Source: Deltaproteobacteria bacterium (GTDB taxonomy: Bacteria; Myxococcota_A; Polyangia; HGW-17; JAJRWW01). Taken from it: 36,377 nucleotides of DNA. Below are positions 1-8,235 of this stretch, one piece after another. The translations under genes were made by a program, and so were the position numbers. The notes below the pieces were generated by a model. It did no database searches. It was given only the letters and a program-made list of their open reading frames with translations, and was not told the DNA's origin. The stretch is from contig JAOZUO010000075.1 of NCBI GenBank assembly GCA_029938605.1, positions 1 through 36,377 of the forward strand, in the 5' to 3' direction. Every line of letters begins with the position of its first letter. The first letter of the stretch is position 1.

Positions 1-36
1 CATCCTTCATTTGTTGGGCCCAGGTCGCGGCGTTGC

Positions 37-189
37 GGACCAAACGGCCTGGCTAATATATCAGCCTCTTGATTTGGTCCCTATATCGGACCAGATTACC
101 TCTCTAATGTATTATCCTCTTGGTTTAGTCCCTATATCGGACCAAACCATCTCTCTAATACATTAGACTCTTAGTTTGGTCCCTGTCGT
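37..189. repeat. Three tandem copies of a 51-bp repeat
   Basis: Three consecutive 51-bp units begin at 37, 88 and 139, each opening with GGACCA and closing with GGTCCCTATATC or a variant. The unit junctions form an inverted repeat in which TTTGGTCC and GGACCAAA-like arms flank CTATATC, so each junction could fold into a hairpin. The units are clearly AT-richer than the surrounding DNA and are imperfect copies. There are no unique spacers, so this is not a CRISPR array. The array may continue to the left as a degraded copy, since positions 11-36 vaguely resemble the end of a unit. The function is unknown. Confidence 0.8.
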
Positions 190-339
190 GGACGGTGCCC
201 CAAACATTCAGGACTGTCCACCGCCCAATCGCCAGGAGTGCCGATCCGCAGCGGGACATGACGCCGGAGCACTGCCGGACTCACTTTTTGAAAGAAGAGA
301 AATCCGGCGCGCCCAGCCGTAGGCAGTTTCATTCGGCGC

Positions 340-470
340 TCGGGCCCGCGCTATGGGTGCGTATTGCGGGGGCGGATGCACTACCTGACGGTTCGCAACG
401 CCGGGATGAGCATCGGCTCAGAAGCGATCGAGAGCGTCCACAAGTGGGTCATCCAAGCGCCGCTGCTAAC
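340..470 (+). pseudogene. Decayed transposase C-terminal fragment
   Basis: The frame read from 340 encodes the peptide GRMHYLTVRNAGMSIGSEAI followed by ESVHKWVIQ. This matches the pattern R-M-x-Y-x-x-x-R-x-x-G-x-x-IGS-x-x-(I/V)ES-x-x-K-x-(V)IQ seen near the C-terminus of several transposase families of the ISKra4/ISL3-like type. The similarity fades after about 470, where a basic stretch and a Gly-x-x-Trp would be expected, so the fragment is probably frameshifted or truncated. No upstream catalytic domain or terminal inverted repeats are visible. The family assignment is from memory of the motif and is uncertain. Confidence 0.42.
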
Positions 471-776
471 GGATAGGAGGTTGCAGGATCCAAGCGAGGC
501 GAGGGACGGGGGCGAGCATGCGCCGTGCGGTCGTTGGGATGCGTTTTTTACAGTCGCGGCTGGCACCACCGTCGAAAAACCCCGGGACTCCGATCACAAC
601 GGCAGCCGCGTATTCACCTCTCGGGATATGCGCCCGCTCCCCACGGTGGCAGGGAGGGAGGCTGGAGACCCGCTCCCCACGGCGGCAGAGGGGAACGGAT
701 TTAATCACATGGATCTGGGATGGGCTTCAGAAATGGTCAAAGTTAGGACCCGCTCGGATATTAGTTGTCCCGGTCC
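471..776. other. Gene-poor stretch with a 20-bp direct repeat
   Basis: No convincing gene is visible here. A 20-bp sequence beginning CCCGCTCCCCACGG occurs at 633-652 and again at 669-688 with one mismatch. The open frames crossing this stretch are arginine/proline-rich and run antisense into the beta-helix gene, as expected by chance in GC-rich DNA. Some of it may be further transposase debris or the 3' region of the beta-helix gene. Confidence 0.5.
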
Positions 777-2345
777 TTACTGCACTTCGTCGATGCCGAG
801 GTCCCAGGTGTCGGCGGCGGGGCGGGGATCCTGGTCGGCGTCCCAGCGGCGGTCTGTGTTGCCGGGGCTCCAGTTGGGATGTCCCGAGATCCCTGCTGCG
901 TCCAGGCCGACGTCCACAGCCGCCGAGGACGTGGAGATGGCGAAGGTCGCTCGGATCTGGGCGATGCGCCCGAGGGTCGGCGAGGATATGTCCGGGATCG
1001 CCGGGGCGGACAGGCCTGGATCCACGTCGTAGACCCCACCGGCCTCGCCGATATACGGCGTGTCCGATGCGGCGAGGTTGTCGTAGTACAGGTTGTGGTC
1101 GTGGTACCAGGGCGACGGCAGCGCGTCGCGGACCCAGAAAAACGCGCCGGAGCCGCTCTTGGACGGGTGGTTGCCCTGGAAGATGTTGTTGAACACCCGG
1201 GTGTCGCCCACGGGGTGGCTGTTGCCGCGCGTCATGATCACCGCCCGCAGCTCGGCGCCGGTGTTGGCGTAAAAAGTGTTGTTGTAGACCCAGGTGTCGT
1301 CGGCGTTCATCACCGCCAGCGCCGCGTCCCCCCGGAGCCCCACGAAGATGTTGTTGCGTACGATGGCGTGGGTGACTACCGCGGCGGAGGAGTCCGGGAT
1401 CCCCTCCTCGCCCGTGCCGATGCCCACCGCGGCGTTGCTCCAACCGGCGCCCGCGGAGGGGCCGAACACATTGTTCTCGTACAAAATGTTCTCCGCGTAG
1501 ATCTTGCTGTAGATCAGCCAGTCACCGATGCCGTCGGTGTGAAAGAGCCAGCAGCCCCGTACGATGACGTCGCTCACCGGCGGCGGATCCCCGGCGGTGG
1601 CGCCGCTGCCGAAGATGTCGATCACCTCCTGGAACATGCCGCCGGTGCGGTGGGCCGGGTTCCAGGCCACCAGACCCTCGATGAGCAGACCGCTCACCTG
1701 GCCCGATACCTTCACTACGTCCATGTCGTAGGGCGCGTCGTGGGCCATGGTGTTGCGGATGGTGATGTTCTCGGCGTCCACCACACGGATCAGCCCGTCT
1801 CCGGGATCGCCCGCGTCCAGGGTGCCATACACCTCGAACCCGTCCATTTCTGCGTCGTGCACGCCGTCGAAGCGCACCGCGCTCTCCTCACCGGAGAAAA
1901 TCACCGCCGCCAATGGTCCGTCCGCGGACAGGATCCTCACACCGGTGGGCACCTCCAACCAGCTCTCGTTATACGTGCCGGCGTGCACGCACACTACGTC
2001 GCCCGGGATCGCCAGGGACATCCCCTGGTCGATGGTCGCGCACGGCGCATCCACGATCCCGCAGAGCCCATCGTCGACGCCGGTGACCGACACGTGAACC
2101 GACTGCGGCGTCTCACACTGGTCGGGCTCCACGCCCCCGTCCACGCTCCCGTCCACACCCACCGCGGCGTCCCACACCACCTGCCCATCTACGCCCATCT
2201 GAGCGTCCACCGTGCTCCCATCGCCACTCCCCTGCCCCGCGTCATCCCCACAGCCAACCCCAACCCCAACCCACACAGACGCCACCAACAACAGCAGTAG
2301 CCCGCGGCCGCCAACCCTCGCCAAACGCAAAGTCCAATCGCTCAT
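777..2345 (-). CDS. Secreted lipoprotein with right-handed parallel beta-helix
   Basis: This 522-residue protein begins with a signal peptide that has a hydrophobic core (about residues 14-30) and a cysteine at residue 32 followed by Gly-Asp-Asp, so it is probably a lipoprotein, although the residue at -3 is glycine rather than leucine. A Val/Asp/Gly-rich linker (about 40-75) of the kind common in myxobacterial lipoproteins follows. The rest is a pectin-lyase-like fold: APCATIDQGMSLAIPGDVV, then GTYNES, then successive short strands with N-N-I-F and N-N-T-F turns. Such proteins bind or cleave polysaccharides or are surface proteins, and no catalytic site could be assigned. The ATG at 2345 is chosen over longer frames because GGGAGGA lies 7 bases upstream and the signal peptide starts there. 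It is divergent from the beta-barrel gene. Confidence 0.82.
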   Translation of the reverse strand: MSDWTLRLARVGGRGLLLLLVASVWVGVGVGCGDDAGQGSGDGSTVDAQMGVDGQVVWDAAVGVDGSVDGGVEPDQCETPQSVHVSVTGVDDGLCGIVDAPCATIDQGMSLAIPGDVVCVHAGTYNESWLEVPTGVRILSADGPLAAVIFSGEESAVRFDGVHDAEMDGFEVYGTLDAGDPGDGLIRVVDAENITIRNTMAHDAPYDMDVVKVSGQVSGLLIEGLVAWNPAHRTGGMFQEVIDIFGSGATAGDPPPVSDVIVRGCWLFHTDGIGDWLIYSKIYAENILYENNVFGPSAGAGWSNAAVGIGTGEEGIPDSSAAVVTHAIVRNNIFVGLRGDAALAVMNADDTWVYNNTFYANTGAELRAVIMTRGNSHPVGDTRVFNNIFQGNHPSKSGSGAFFWVRDALPSPWYHDHNLYYDNLAASDTPYIGEAGGVYDVDPGLSAPAIPDISSPTLGRIAQIRATFAISTSSAAVDVGLDAAGISGHPNWSPGNTDRRWDADQDPRPAADTWDLGIDEVQ

Positions 2346-2594
2346 CGAAATCCTCCCATGAATGCCGTAAGGGGATCTGGGCCCCAACAATACGGGTTTC
2401 AACTTGACAGAAATCATTGGTTTAGGCGACGTTATTCGGAACCTCAGCGGGGGCTTGGTAACCACCTGGGATGTATGCCTTCGTCGTTGCCAAGGTTGGG
2501 GCGATACGTTATTGTCCTGGGCCTGGAATTACCGTATTGGCGCTGGTCGGCGACGGTCGTGGGCGCCTTACTTTTCGTAGGAAAGGACATCTTC
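2346..2594. promoter_or_regulatory. Divergent intergenic region with candidate promoter
   Basis: This 249-base gap separates the two divergent secreted-protein genes and must hold both promoters. On the plus strand, TTGTCC (2512-2517) and TATTGG (2535-2540) are spaced by 17 bases and lie about 55 bases before the next start codon, which makes a modest sigma-70-type candidate. A perfect TTGACA at 2404-2409 has no good -10 partner. The plus frame stays open through this region, but the encoded peptide does not look like a secretion signal. Confidence 0.3.
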
Positions 2595-4196
2595 ATGCAC
2601 AGTAGGATCCTGATTCAGGTCGCCGCCGGAGTGTTGATCAGTCTCCTGGCCTGGCCGGCTCAGCAGGCGGTCGCCCAGAAATGCGCCGCGACCTCGGTGC
2701 GGAAAATCAAGAAGCTCAACATCGACGCCTTGGACGACAATGACCGCTGGGAGCTGAGCAAGGCACGCCAAAAGCTCGAGGACGCGAAGCTGGTGGCCCA
2801 GAGCCGCAAGTGTCTCACGCACCCCGAGCTCGCCGTCACCTACGTGATCCTGGGCGTGTTGGAGCAGCGGTCCCAGAAGCCGGTGGCCATGAAGGCTGCC
2901 TGGCTCAAGGCGCTGTCCATCAACCCGAAGGTGGTGCTTCACAAGCGCCTCCAAAGCGCCAAGCTGAACCGCCTCTTCGCCAGGGTAAAGGCCGGCTACA
3001 AGCCCGTGGCCCGAGTCGTAGCGCGCACCGGTGCTCTGGCGCCCAAGGGGCCGCCCAAGGGGTTTGAGCATGTGCCCATTCTCAATTGGGAAGAGGGTAA
3101 GACCCTCACCATCTCCGTGCGGTCGATGGACAAGATGGGGATCCAGCGGGTGAGCCTGTTTTACAAAACCGCCGCCGACGCCACACCTAAGCGGGTGGAG
3201 TTGATCAAGAAGGGCGCCGACAAGTGGTCCTGGTCAGTGGTCATCGAGGGCACCAAGATCCGCGGTAAGGAGCTCAAGTACTATCTGGTGGCCTACGCCA
3301 CCGGGGACAAGGAAGCGGCGGCATCGGGAAACTCGGCGAGCATGCACATCATTGCGCTCACCAGCGCCGCCGTGGTCAAGCGCCGCAGTGGCGAGGAGAA
3401 CCCCCTCACGGGCGGGCAGCTCCGACGACGTGCCGGACGGCGGGTGGCCGCCAGGCTCGACCACGCCTTGGAGGACCCGGACAGCCCTACAGAGCGAGCC
3501 ACCACCGCTCCGAAGAAAACACCGGAGGAGCGCGAGCCAAGTGTGGTCAAAGGATTTGTGGGGAAAGCGCGAATTTTTGCCGCCCTGAGCGCAGGCACGG
3601 GTTTCGGGTTGATGACCGGTCGCACCGAGGTCACCGATGAGATCGCGCCCAGCAGTCCATCCCTGGGCAGCGTGTACACGCATTTTGAGCTCGGCTACCT
3701 GGTCACCCAGCAGTTCTCCATCAACTTCTCTTTCCGCCTGGGCTTCCTGTTGATCTCCGACGAGGTCAAGGATCCCGAGGACGGCGGATTTACCAAGCCG
3801 TTGGATCGCACCGAGCCCGCCGTGGGTGTGCGCAACAGCAACGACTTCGTGGGCCTTCTACGGGCGCGTTGGCAGTCCAAGCGGCTCCTGCGTGCGAACC
3901 TGCCCATCAACCTGCGGTGGTACGTGGGCGGCGGCATAGGCTACGGGGTCATCCGCCACCTGGTCAGCGGCCAGCTCGTGGATCCGACCACGGGCGGCAC
4001 CAAGACTGTCCTGGACTCGGATCTATCCAAGGGCATCGTTCCCAACGCCTTCGCCGGCATCTCCATGTGCGTGGTACGGTCCTGCGCGGTGAACGTCCAC
4101 GTTGAGGTCAACTACCTGGCCGCCTTCTGGTCCGACACGGACCTGAACACCCCCTTCCACATGGACTTCTCCCTCGGCGCGAACTTCGCGTTTTAA
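2595..4196 (+). CDS. Secreted protein with TPR-like region and C-terminal outer-membrane beta-barrel
   Basis: This 533-residue protein has a clear Sec signal peptide with predicted cleavage after Ala-Val-Ala at residue 27. Residues about 30-140 are helical and TPR-like, with the phrase AAWLKALSINPKVVL. Residues about 165-255 resemble an Ig-like beta-sandwich containing VRSMDKMGIQRVSLFYK. A low-complexity Arg/Glu/Thr linker leads to residues about 330-533, where alternating strands (HFELGYLVTQQFSINFSFRLG, WYVGGGIGYGVI) end in the phenylalanine-terminated LGANFAF typical of outer-membrane barrels. The ATG at 2595 was chosen because the signal peptide starts there and AGGAAAGGA precedes it; the frame is open further upstream. 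The function is unknown, and porin-like or scaffold roles are both possible. Confidence 0.8.
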   Translation: MHSRILIQVAAGVLISLLAWPAQQAVAQKCAATSVRKIKKLNIDALDDNDRWELSKARQKLEDAKLVAQSRKCLTHPELAVTYVILGVLEQRSQKPVAMKAAWLKALSINPKVVLHKRLQSAKLNRLFARVKAGYKPVARVVARTGALAPKGPPKGFEHVPILNWEEGKTLTISVRSMDKMGIQRVSLFYKTAADATPKRVELIKKGADKWSWSVVIEGTKIRGKELKYYLVAYATGDKEAAASGNSASMHIIALTSAAVVKRRSGEENPLTGGQLRRRAGRRVAARLDHALEDPDSPTERATTAPKKTPEEREPSVVKGFVGKARIFAALSAGTGFGLMTGRTEVTDEIAPSSPSLGSVYTHFELGYLVTQQFSINFSFRLGFLLISDEVKDPEDGGFTKPLDRTEPAVGVRNSNDFVGLLRARWQSKRLLRANLPINLRWYVGGGIGYGVIRHLVSGQLVDPTTGGTKTVLDSDLSKGIVPNAFAGISMCVVRSCAVNVHVEVNYLAAFWSDTDLNTPFHMDFSLGANFAF

Positions 4197-4253
4197 ACCC
4201 ACTCGCCCCCCGTTCCCCGCAACATCGACCACCTAAGGACCTGGGTTTGCCAC

Positions 4254-4272
4254 CTCGGGTTACCTACCCGAG
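4254..4272. terminator. Stem-loop at the convergent gene ends
   Basis: CTCGGGT (4254-4260) and ACCCGAG (4266-4272) form a perfect 7-bp stem with a 5-base loop. The hairpin spans the stop codon of alaS and lies between two convergent genes. No T-tract follows on either strand, so a factor-independent terminator is only possible. Confidence 0.3.
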
Positions 4273-6897
4273 CTTCGCCTTGGCGGCGGCGCGGGCTTCG
4301 TCGAGGCGGGCGTCCATGCCCTTGGGATCGGGGCACGATCCCTTGGAAAAGTCTGGGCGACCGCCCCCTTTACCCACCAGGCGAACGAGCTCGGTGGCGT
4401 TGGCTTTTCCAGCGTCGGCCAGAGCCTTCGTGGCGAAGGCCACCAACGGCGGACGGTCTCCCCCGGCGGCGATCAAGCCCACGACCTGGTCCTGGCCACC
4501 CCGTAGAGCATCGGCCAGGTCGGCGGCCTGTTTCGCGTTGACCGCGTCGACCTGCGCGAAAATCAGGTGGACCTCGCCCACCTTCTCGGCCTCCTTCAGA
4601 AGCCGCTTCCGCAGCCCACCGACGTCTGCGGAGGCCTGACCGCCACCCTTTCGCAGCTTCTTGTTTTCAGCCACGAGCTTCTCCACCCGCGCCGGGAGCT
4701 GGTCCGCGGGCACACCGAGCTGCTTCGATAGGGTCTGGGTGACCTCACGAAGCTCACGCACGCGGGCAAGGGAGCGGGTGCGCGTCTCAGCCACGATGCG
4801 GCGCACTCCGGCGCTAGAGGCCTTCTCCGAGGTCACCTGGAACAGCCCAATCTCACCGGTGGTACGACAATGCGTCCCGCCGCACAGCTCAGCGGAGAAG
4901 TCCCCCACCGAGACCACCCGCACCTGATCCCCATACTTCTCGCCAAACAGCGCCGTGACGCCGGCCTCGATGGCCTCGGGGTAACTCTGCTCGACGATGG
5001 CCACCGGCAGGGTCTGGGCGATGGCCTCGTTGACCCGTCGCTCAATCTCCGTAAGCTGCTGCGGGGTGACCCCCTGGTCCAGGGTAAAGTCGAAACGCAG
5101 GTAGTCCGGATGCACCAGGGAACCCTTCTGGTTGGCATCGGCGGACACCACCTCGTGCAGGGCCCAATGCAGAAGATGCGTGGCCGTGTGGTTGGCCATG
5201 ATGTCCCGGCGACGCTGCTCATCCACCCGAGCGGTGACCGTCTCGGGCAACCGCGCCAGGTCGACCTCCTCCAGGTCTCCCTGGTGCACCACGAGCTCGC
5301 CCAACCGCTGGGTGTTCTTCACAAGGAAACGGAACCCCGAGCCCTCCAGCACCCCCGTGTCACCCACCTGTCCGCCGGACTCCGCGTAGAAGGGCGTGCG
5401 GTCCAGCACCACGTACTCGTTGTCCACGATCTTGAGCAGCCGCGCCTGGGCGACCAATCCAATGTCGTCGGCGGACTCGGACTCCCAGTAGCCCAGAAAC
5501 TCCGTAGCGGGCAACCCCTCAAGCTCCGTTGGATCCAGCCGCTGCTGCTGGGCGGCGCCCTTGGAACGCTCCTCGTGGATCTTGCGCGCCCGGTCCCAGC
5601 CCGCCTCGTCGAAGCCGAAGGAACGCTCACGGGCCATGAGCTCGGTGAGATCCCGCGGAAAGCCGTAGGTCTCGTAGAGCTTGAAAGCCACCTCTCCGTC
5701 GAGGGTGCCGCCAGCCTCCAGCTTGCTCACCACCTCCTCGAAGAGGCCCACACCGCGCTCCAGGGTACGCAAGAAGGCCCGCTCCTCGTACTCGATGACC
5801 CGCCCTATGTGCTCAACCCGCAGACCAATCTCGGGGAAGACCCCGTCGTAGAGCGCGGCCACGGCGGGCACAAGGCGGTGGATGAAGGGGGCCTGCTGAT
5901 CCAGCACCTGGTATCCATACCGCACACCCCGTCGCAGCAGACGCCGCAGGACGTAGCCGCGGTCCTTATTGCTGGGCACCACATTGTCGGCGATGGCCAC
6001 AGCCAGGGTGCGCACGTGGTCCGCCACCACTCGCAGGGCCACGTCCGTACGCTCCTGGGCGCCGTAGGCCACACCCGTGATTCGCTCCAACTCCGCGAAT
6101 AAAGGCGCGAAAACATCCGTGTCGTAGTTGGAGGTCTTGCCCTGAACCACCGAAACGAGCCGCTCAAAGCCCATGCCTGTGTCCACGTGCTTGGCGGGAA
6201 GATCCTTGAGGGTGCCGTCCTCGAGGTGGTTGAACTGGATGAACACCAGGTTCCAGATCTCGATGAACCGGCCACAGTCGCCGTTAACGCCGCAGACGTG
6301 ATCCGGATGGTCCTGGCGATCGCAGCCCGCCTCCCCCAGATCCAGATGGATCTCCGAGCAGGGGCCGCAGGGACCGGTGGCCCCCATCTCCCAGAAGTTG
6401 TCCTTGGATCCAAAACGCAGCACCCGCTCAGGGGGCAGGTTGGTCTGGGCGAGCCAGAGCTTCTCCGCTTCCTCGTCCGGGCCGAGGCCGAGCGACTCAT
6501 CGCCGCCGTGTACCGTGGCGTAGAGATTGTCGGGGTCGAGGCCCATCTCCTGGGTCAGAAACTCCCAGGCCCAGCCGATGGCCTCGCCCTTGAAATAGTC
6601 CCCAAAGGACCAGTTACCCAGCATCTCGAAGAAAGTATGGTGGTAAGTGTCAACACCCACCTCTTCCAGATCGTTGTGCTTACCGGAGACCCGAATGCAC
6701 TTCTGGGTATCGGCGCATCGAGTGTAGTCCCGACCGCCGGTGCCCAGAAACACGTCCTTGAACTGATTCATTCCGGCGTTGGTGAACATCAGGGTCGCGT
6801 CCCCATGGGGGACCACGGGGGCCGAGGGTACGATGTGATGCTCCCGCCCGGCGAAGTAGTCCAGAAAGCGCTGGCGGATATCATTGGCGGTCATCAT
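4264..6897 (-). CDS. alaS: Alanine--tRNA ligase
   Basis: This 877-residue enzyme charges tRNA-Ala with alanine in the cytoplasm and is of normal full length. The N-terminal class II catalytic domain opens with MFTNAGMNQFKDVFLG and contains the signature YHHTFFEMLGNWSFGDYFK. The editing domain carries the zinc ligands HTATH (about residue 567) and CGGTHC (about residue 671). The C-terminal C-Ala/oligomerisation segment ends in a basic helix. Two consecutive ATG codons lie at the start, with GAGGA about 12 bases upstream of the first. It diverges from lgt and converges with the beta-barrel gene. Nothing in the sequence looks damaged. Confidence 0.98.
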   Translation of the reverse strand: MMTANDIRQRFLDYFAGREHHIVPSAPVVPHGDATLMFTNAGMNQFKDVFLGTGGRDYTRCADTQKCIRVSGKHNDLEEVGVDTYHHTFFEMLGNWSFGDYFKGEAIGWAWEFLTQEMGLDPDNLYATVHGGDESLGLGPDEEAEKLWLAQTNLPPERVLRFGSKDNFWEMGATGPCGPCSEIHLDLGEAGCDRQDHPDHVCGVNGDCGRFIEIWNLVFIQFNHLEDGTLKDLPAKHVDTGMGFERLVSVVQGKTSNYDTDVFAPLFAELERITGVAYGAQERTDVALRVVADHVRTLAVAIADNVVPSNKDRGYVLRRLLRRGVRYGYQVLDQQAPFIHRLVPAVAALYDGVFPEIGLRVEHIGRVIEYEERAFLRTLERGVGLFEEVVSKLEAGGTLDGEVAFKLYETYGFPRDLTELMARERSFGFDEAGWDRARKIHEERSKGAAQQQRLDPTELEGLPATEFLGYWESESADDIGLVAQARLLKIVDNEYVVLDRTPFYAESGGQVGDTGVLEGSGFRFLVKNTQRLGELVVHQGDLEEVDLARLPETVTARVDEQRRRDIMANHTATHLLHWALHEVVSADANQKGSLVHPDYLRFDFTLDQGVTPQQLTEIERRVNEAIAQTLPVAIVEQSYPEAIEAGVTALFGEKYGDQVRVVSVGDFSAELCGGTHCRTTGEIGLFQVTSEKASSAGVRRIVAETRTRSLARVRELREVTQTLSKQLGVPADQLPARVEKLVAENKKLRKGGGQASADVGGLRKRLLKEAEKVGEVHLIFAQVDAVNAKQAADLADALRGGQDQVVGLIAAGGDRPPLVAFATKALADAGKANATELVRLVGKGGGRPDFSKGSCPDPKGMDARLDEARAAAKAKLG

Positions 6898-6922
6898 GGC
6901 GCGAATGTCCTCGGGTGCTACG

Positions 6923-6941
6923 GATAGAACTCAATTCTATC
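6923..6941. promoter_or_regulatory. Inverted repeat upstream of alaS
   Basis: GATAGAA (6923-6929) and TTCTATC (6935-6941) form a perfect 7-bp inverted repeat with a 5-base spacer, 26 bases before the alaS start codon. It lies in the alaS/lgt intergenic region, which is AT-richer than the flanking genes. On the minus strand a weak -35-like TTGAAT lies just upstream. It could be an operator or a leader hairpin; no known operator was recognised. Confidence 0.35.
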
Positions 6942-7058
6942 GATTCAATGGGTCGTCTGCCTCGGCTTTGTAGCACATTTTGAGGATGTACTTTTGGGGC
7001 TGGAGCGTTATCTTGCCGACAGCGCATTTTTTGCAACGCTCGATCCGAGGTTCTTGCG

Positions 7059-8111
7059 ATGATTCCCTATTTTGCTCCCGGGCCGTGGAATATCGGCCCC
7101 TTCACCATCCACGCCTTTGGCATCCTGGTGGGGCTCGCCATCATATTCGGCGTCACCATGACCCAACGGGACGCCGACAAACGCGGTCTCAGCCAGGCGA
7201 TCATCTCCGAAGCCCAAATCTGGGCTCTGGTGGTAGGCTTCGTCATGGCCCACTGGGTGTCGGTGATCTTCTATTTTCCGGAGAGGGTCCGCCAAGACCC
7301 ACTTGAGCTCCTTTACATCTGGAAGGGCATCTCCTCCTTCGGTGGTTTCCTCGGCGGCATCGGTGGACTGCTCTTTTACTTCAAGCTCAAGAAAGTGGAC
7401 ATCTGGCCGCACTTTGACTCTTTCGGTTGGGGATTCGCGTGGGCGTGGATCCTGGGCCGTATGGGCTGCAGCGTGGCCCACGACCATCCGGGCAAGGTGA
7501 CGGATTTTATCTTCGCCGTGCAGTACCCGGCCTTCCCGGGGGCCATCCCCGGCGTGAACCAGCCCACGGGCGATGTGGCCCAAGCCGCACTGTTTAACAA
7601 GACCCTGCCCCTGGTGGGACGCTACGACCTGGGCATCTACGAGCTCATCTTCGCCATCAGCCTGGTGACCCTCCTGTTCATCTTCAACCGGAAGGCCAAC
7701 CGTTTCGCTGGGTTCAACGTCACAATGCTGGCGCTAATCTACGCGCCGGTACGTTTCTTCTTCGACTACCTGCGGATCGTGGACAACAGGATCTTCCTGG
7801 GCATGACCCCGGGTCAACTCTTCGCCGTCGCCCTGTTCGGGCTCGGCATCTGGATGCTGGTCACCCGACTCAAGGCCGCAAAAGCAGCCGAGCAAGCGGG
7901 CGACGACAAAAACAAGGACCACAAGGACGGCGACAAGGGCACCGACTCCACCAAGTCCAAGGGCAAAAAGACCAAGGCGTCCAAGGCCCGCTCCCCCAAG
8001 AAACCAGCCCCCAAGAAACCGGCTCCCAAGGTCGAAAAGAAGACCCCCGACGACGGCGCCAGCAAAGGCGCCAAAAAGCGCGCCCGGAAAAAGAGCCGAA
8101 AGCGCCGTTAA
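7059..8111 (+). CDS. lgt: Prolipoprotein diacylglyceryl transferase with basic C-terminal tail
   Basis: Lgt transfers diacylglycerol from phosphatidylglycerol to the lipobox cysteine of prolipoproteins in the inner membrane. The start GPWNIGPFTIHAFGILVGLA, the GGLGFYG-like segment SSFGGFLGGIGG, the loop GRMGCSVAHDHPGKVT and the late YAPVRFFFDYLR motif identify the family, and about seven membrane helices can be seen. The core ends near residue 275. It is followed by about 75 residues very rich in lysine and alanine, with SPKKPAPKKPAPK and a basic end KKRARKKSRKRR, which is not part of usual Lgt. The several lipoproteins encoded nearby would be its substrates. The late motif has Asp where many homologues have Glu. 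Confidence 0.95.
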   Translation: MIPYFAPGPWNIGPFTIHAFGILVGLAIIFGVTMTQRDADKRGLSQAIISEAQIWALVVGFVMAHWVSVIFYFPERVRQDPLELLYIWKGISSFGGFLGGIGGLLFYFKLKKVDIWPHFDSFGWGFAWAWILGRMGCSVAHDHPGKVTDFIFAVQYPAFPGAIPGVNQPTGDVAQAALFNKTLPLVGRYDLGIYELIFAISLVTLLFIFNRKANRFAGFNVTMLALIYAPVRFFFDYLRIVDNRIFLGMTPGQLFAVALFGLGIWMLVTRLKAAKAAEQAGDDKNKDHKDGDKGTDSTKSKGKKTKASKARSPKKPAPKKPAPKVEKKTPDDGASKGAKKRARKKSRKRR

Positions 8112-8125
8112 GCCCGCTTAACGGC
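8104..8125 (+). terminator. Stem-loop overlapping the lgt stop codon
   Basis: GCCGTTAAG (8104-8112) pairs perfectly with CTTAACGGC (8117-8125) across a 4-base loop and includes the lgt stop codon. No T-run follows, so this is a possible terminator or mRNA 3'-end stabiliser rather than a classical intrinsic terminator. Confidence 0.35.
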
Positions 8126-8134
8126 CTGACCCCT

Positions 8135-8211
8135 CCCATTACTCGCCCAGTAGTCGCCCATTACTCGCCCAGTAGTCGCCCATTACTCGCCCAGTAGTCG
8201 CCCATTACTCG
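8135..8211. repeat. Tandem 11/22-bp repeat after lgt
   Basis: Two related 11-mers, TTACTCGCCCA and GTAGTCGCCCA, alternate to give a 22-bp unit repeated three and a half times without interruption (unit starts at 8135, 8157, 8179 and 8201). The copies are identical, which suggests recent slippage expansion. It sits just before the palindromic element and encodes nothing. Confidence 0.9.
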
Positions 8212-8235
8212 CCGTCAATCGCTTCGGCCCGGCGC

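Noticed and set aside
37-189. CRISPR array or replication-origin iterons
   Set aside because: The units are contiguous 51-mers without spacers, and no replication initiator gene is nearby.
364-1032. Open frame of 222 codons at the left edge
   Set aside because: Only the first third resembles a transposase; the remainder is arginine/serine-rich and antisense to the beta-helix gene, so it is not an intact gene.
765-2300. Long plus-strand open frame opposite the beta-helix gene
   Set aside because: It is His/Val/Arg-rich with no ribosome site or domain, and the minus frame has a signal peptide and a coherent beta-helix. It is a GC-rich shadow.
2358-2594. N-terminal extension of the beta-barrel protein
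   Set aside because: The added 79 residues have no secretion signal, while the ATG at 2595 starts a clean Sec signal peptide.
4870-6102. 410-codon plus-strand frame inside alaS
   Set aside because: It lies opposite conserved catalytic and editing motifs of AlaRS and has no protein-like features of its own.
8135-8211. CRISPR array
   Set aside because: The repeats are directly abutting with no unique spacers, and no cas gene is present.
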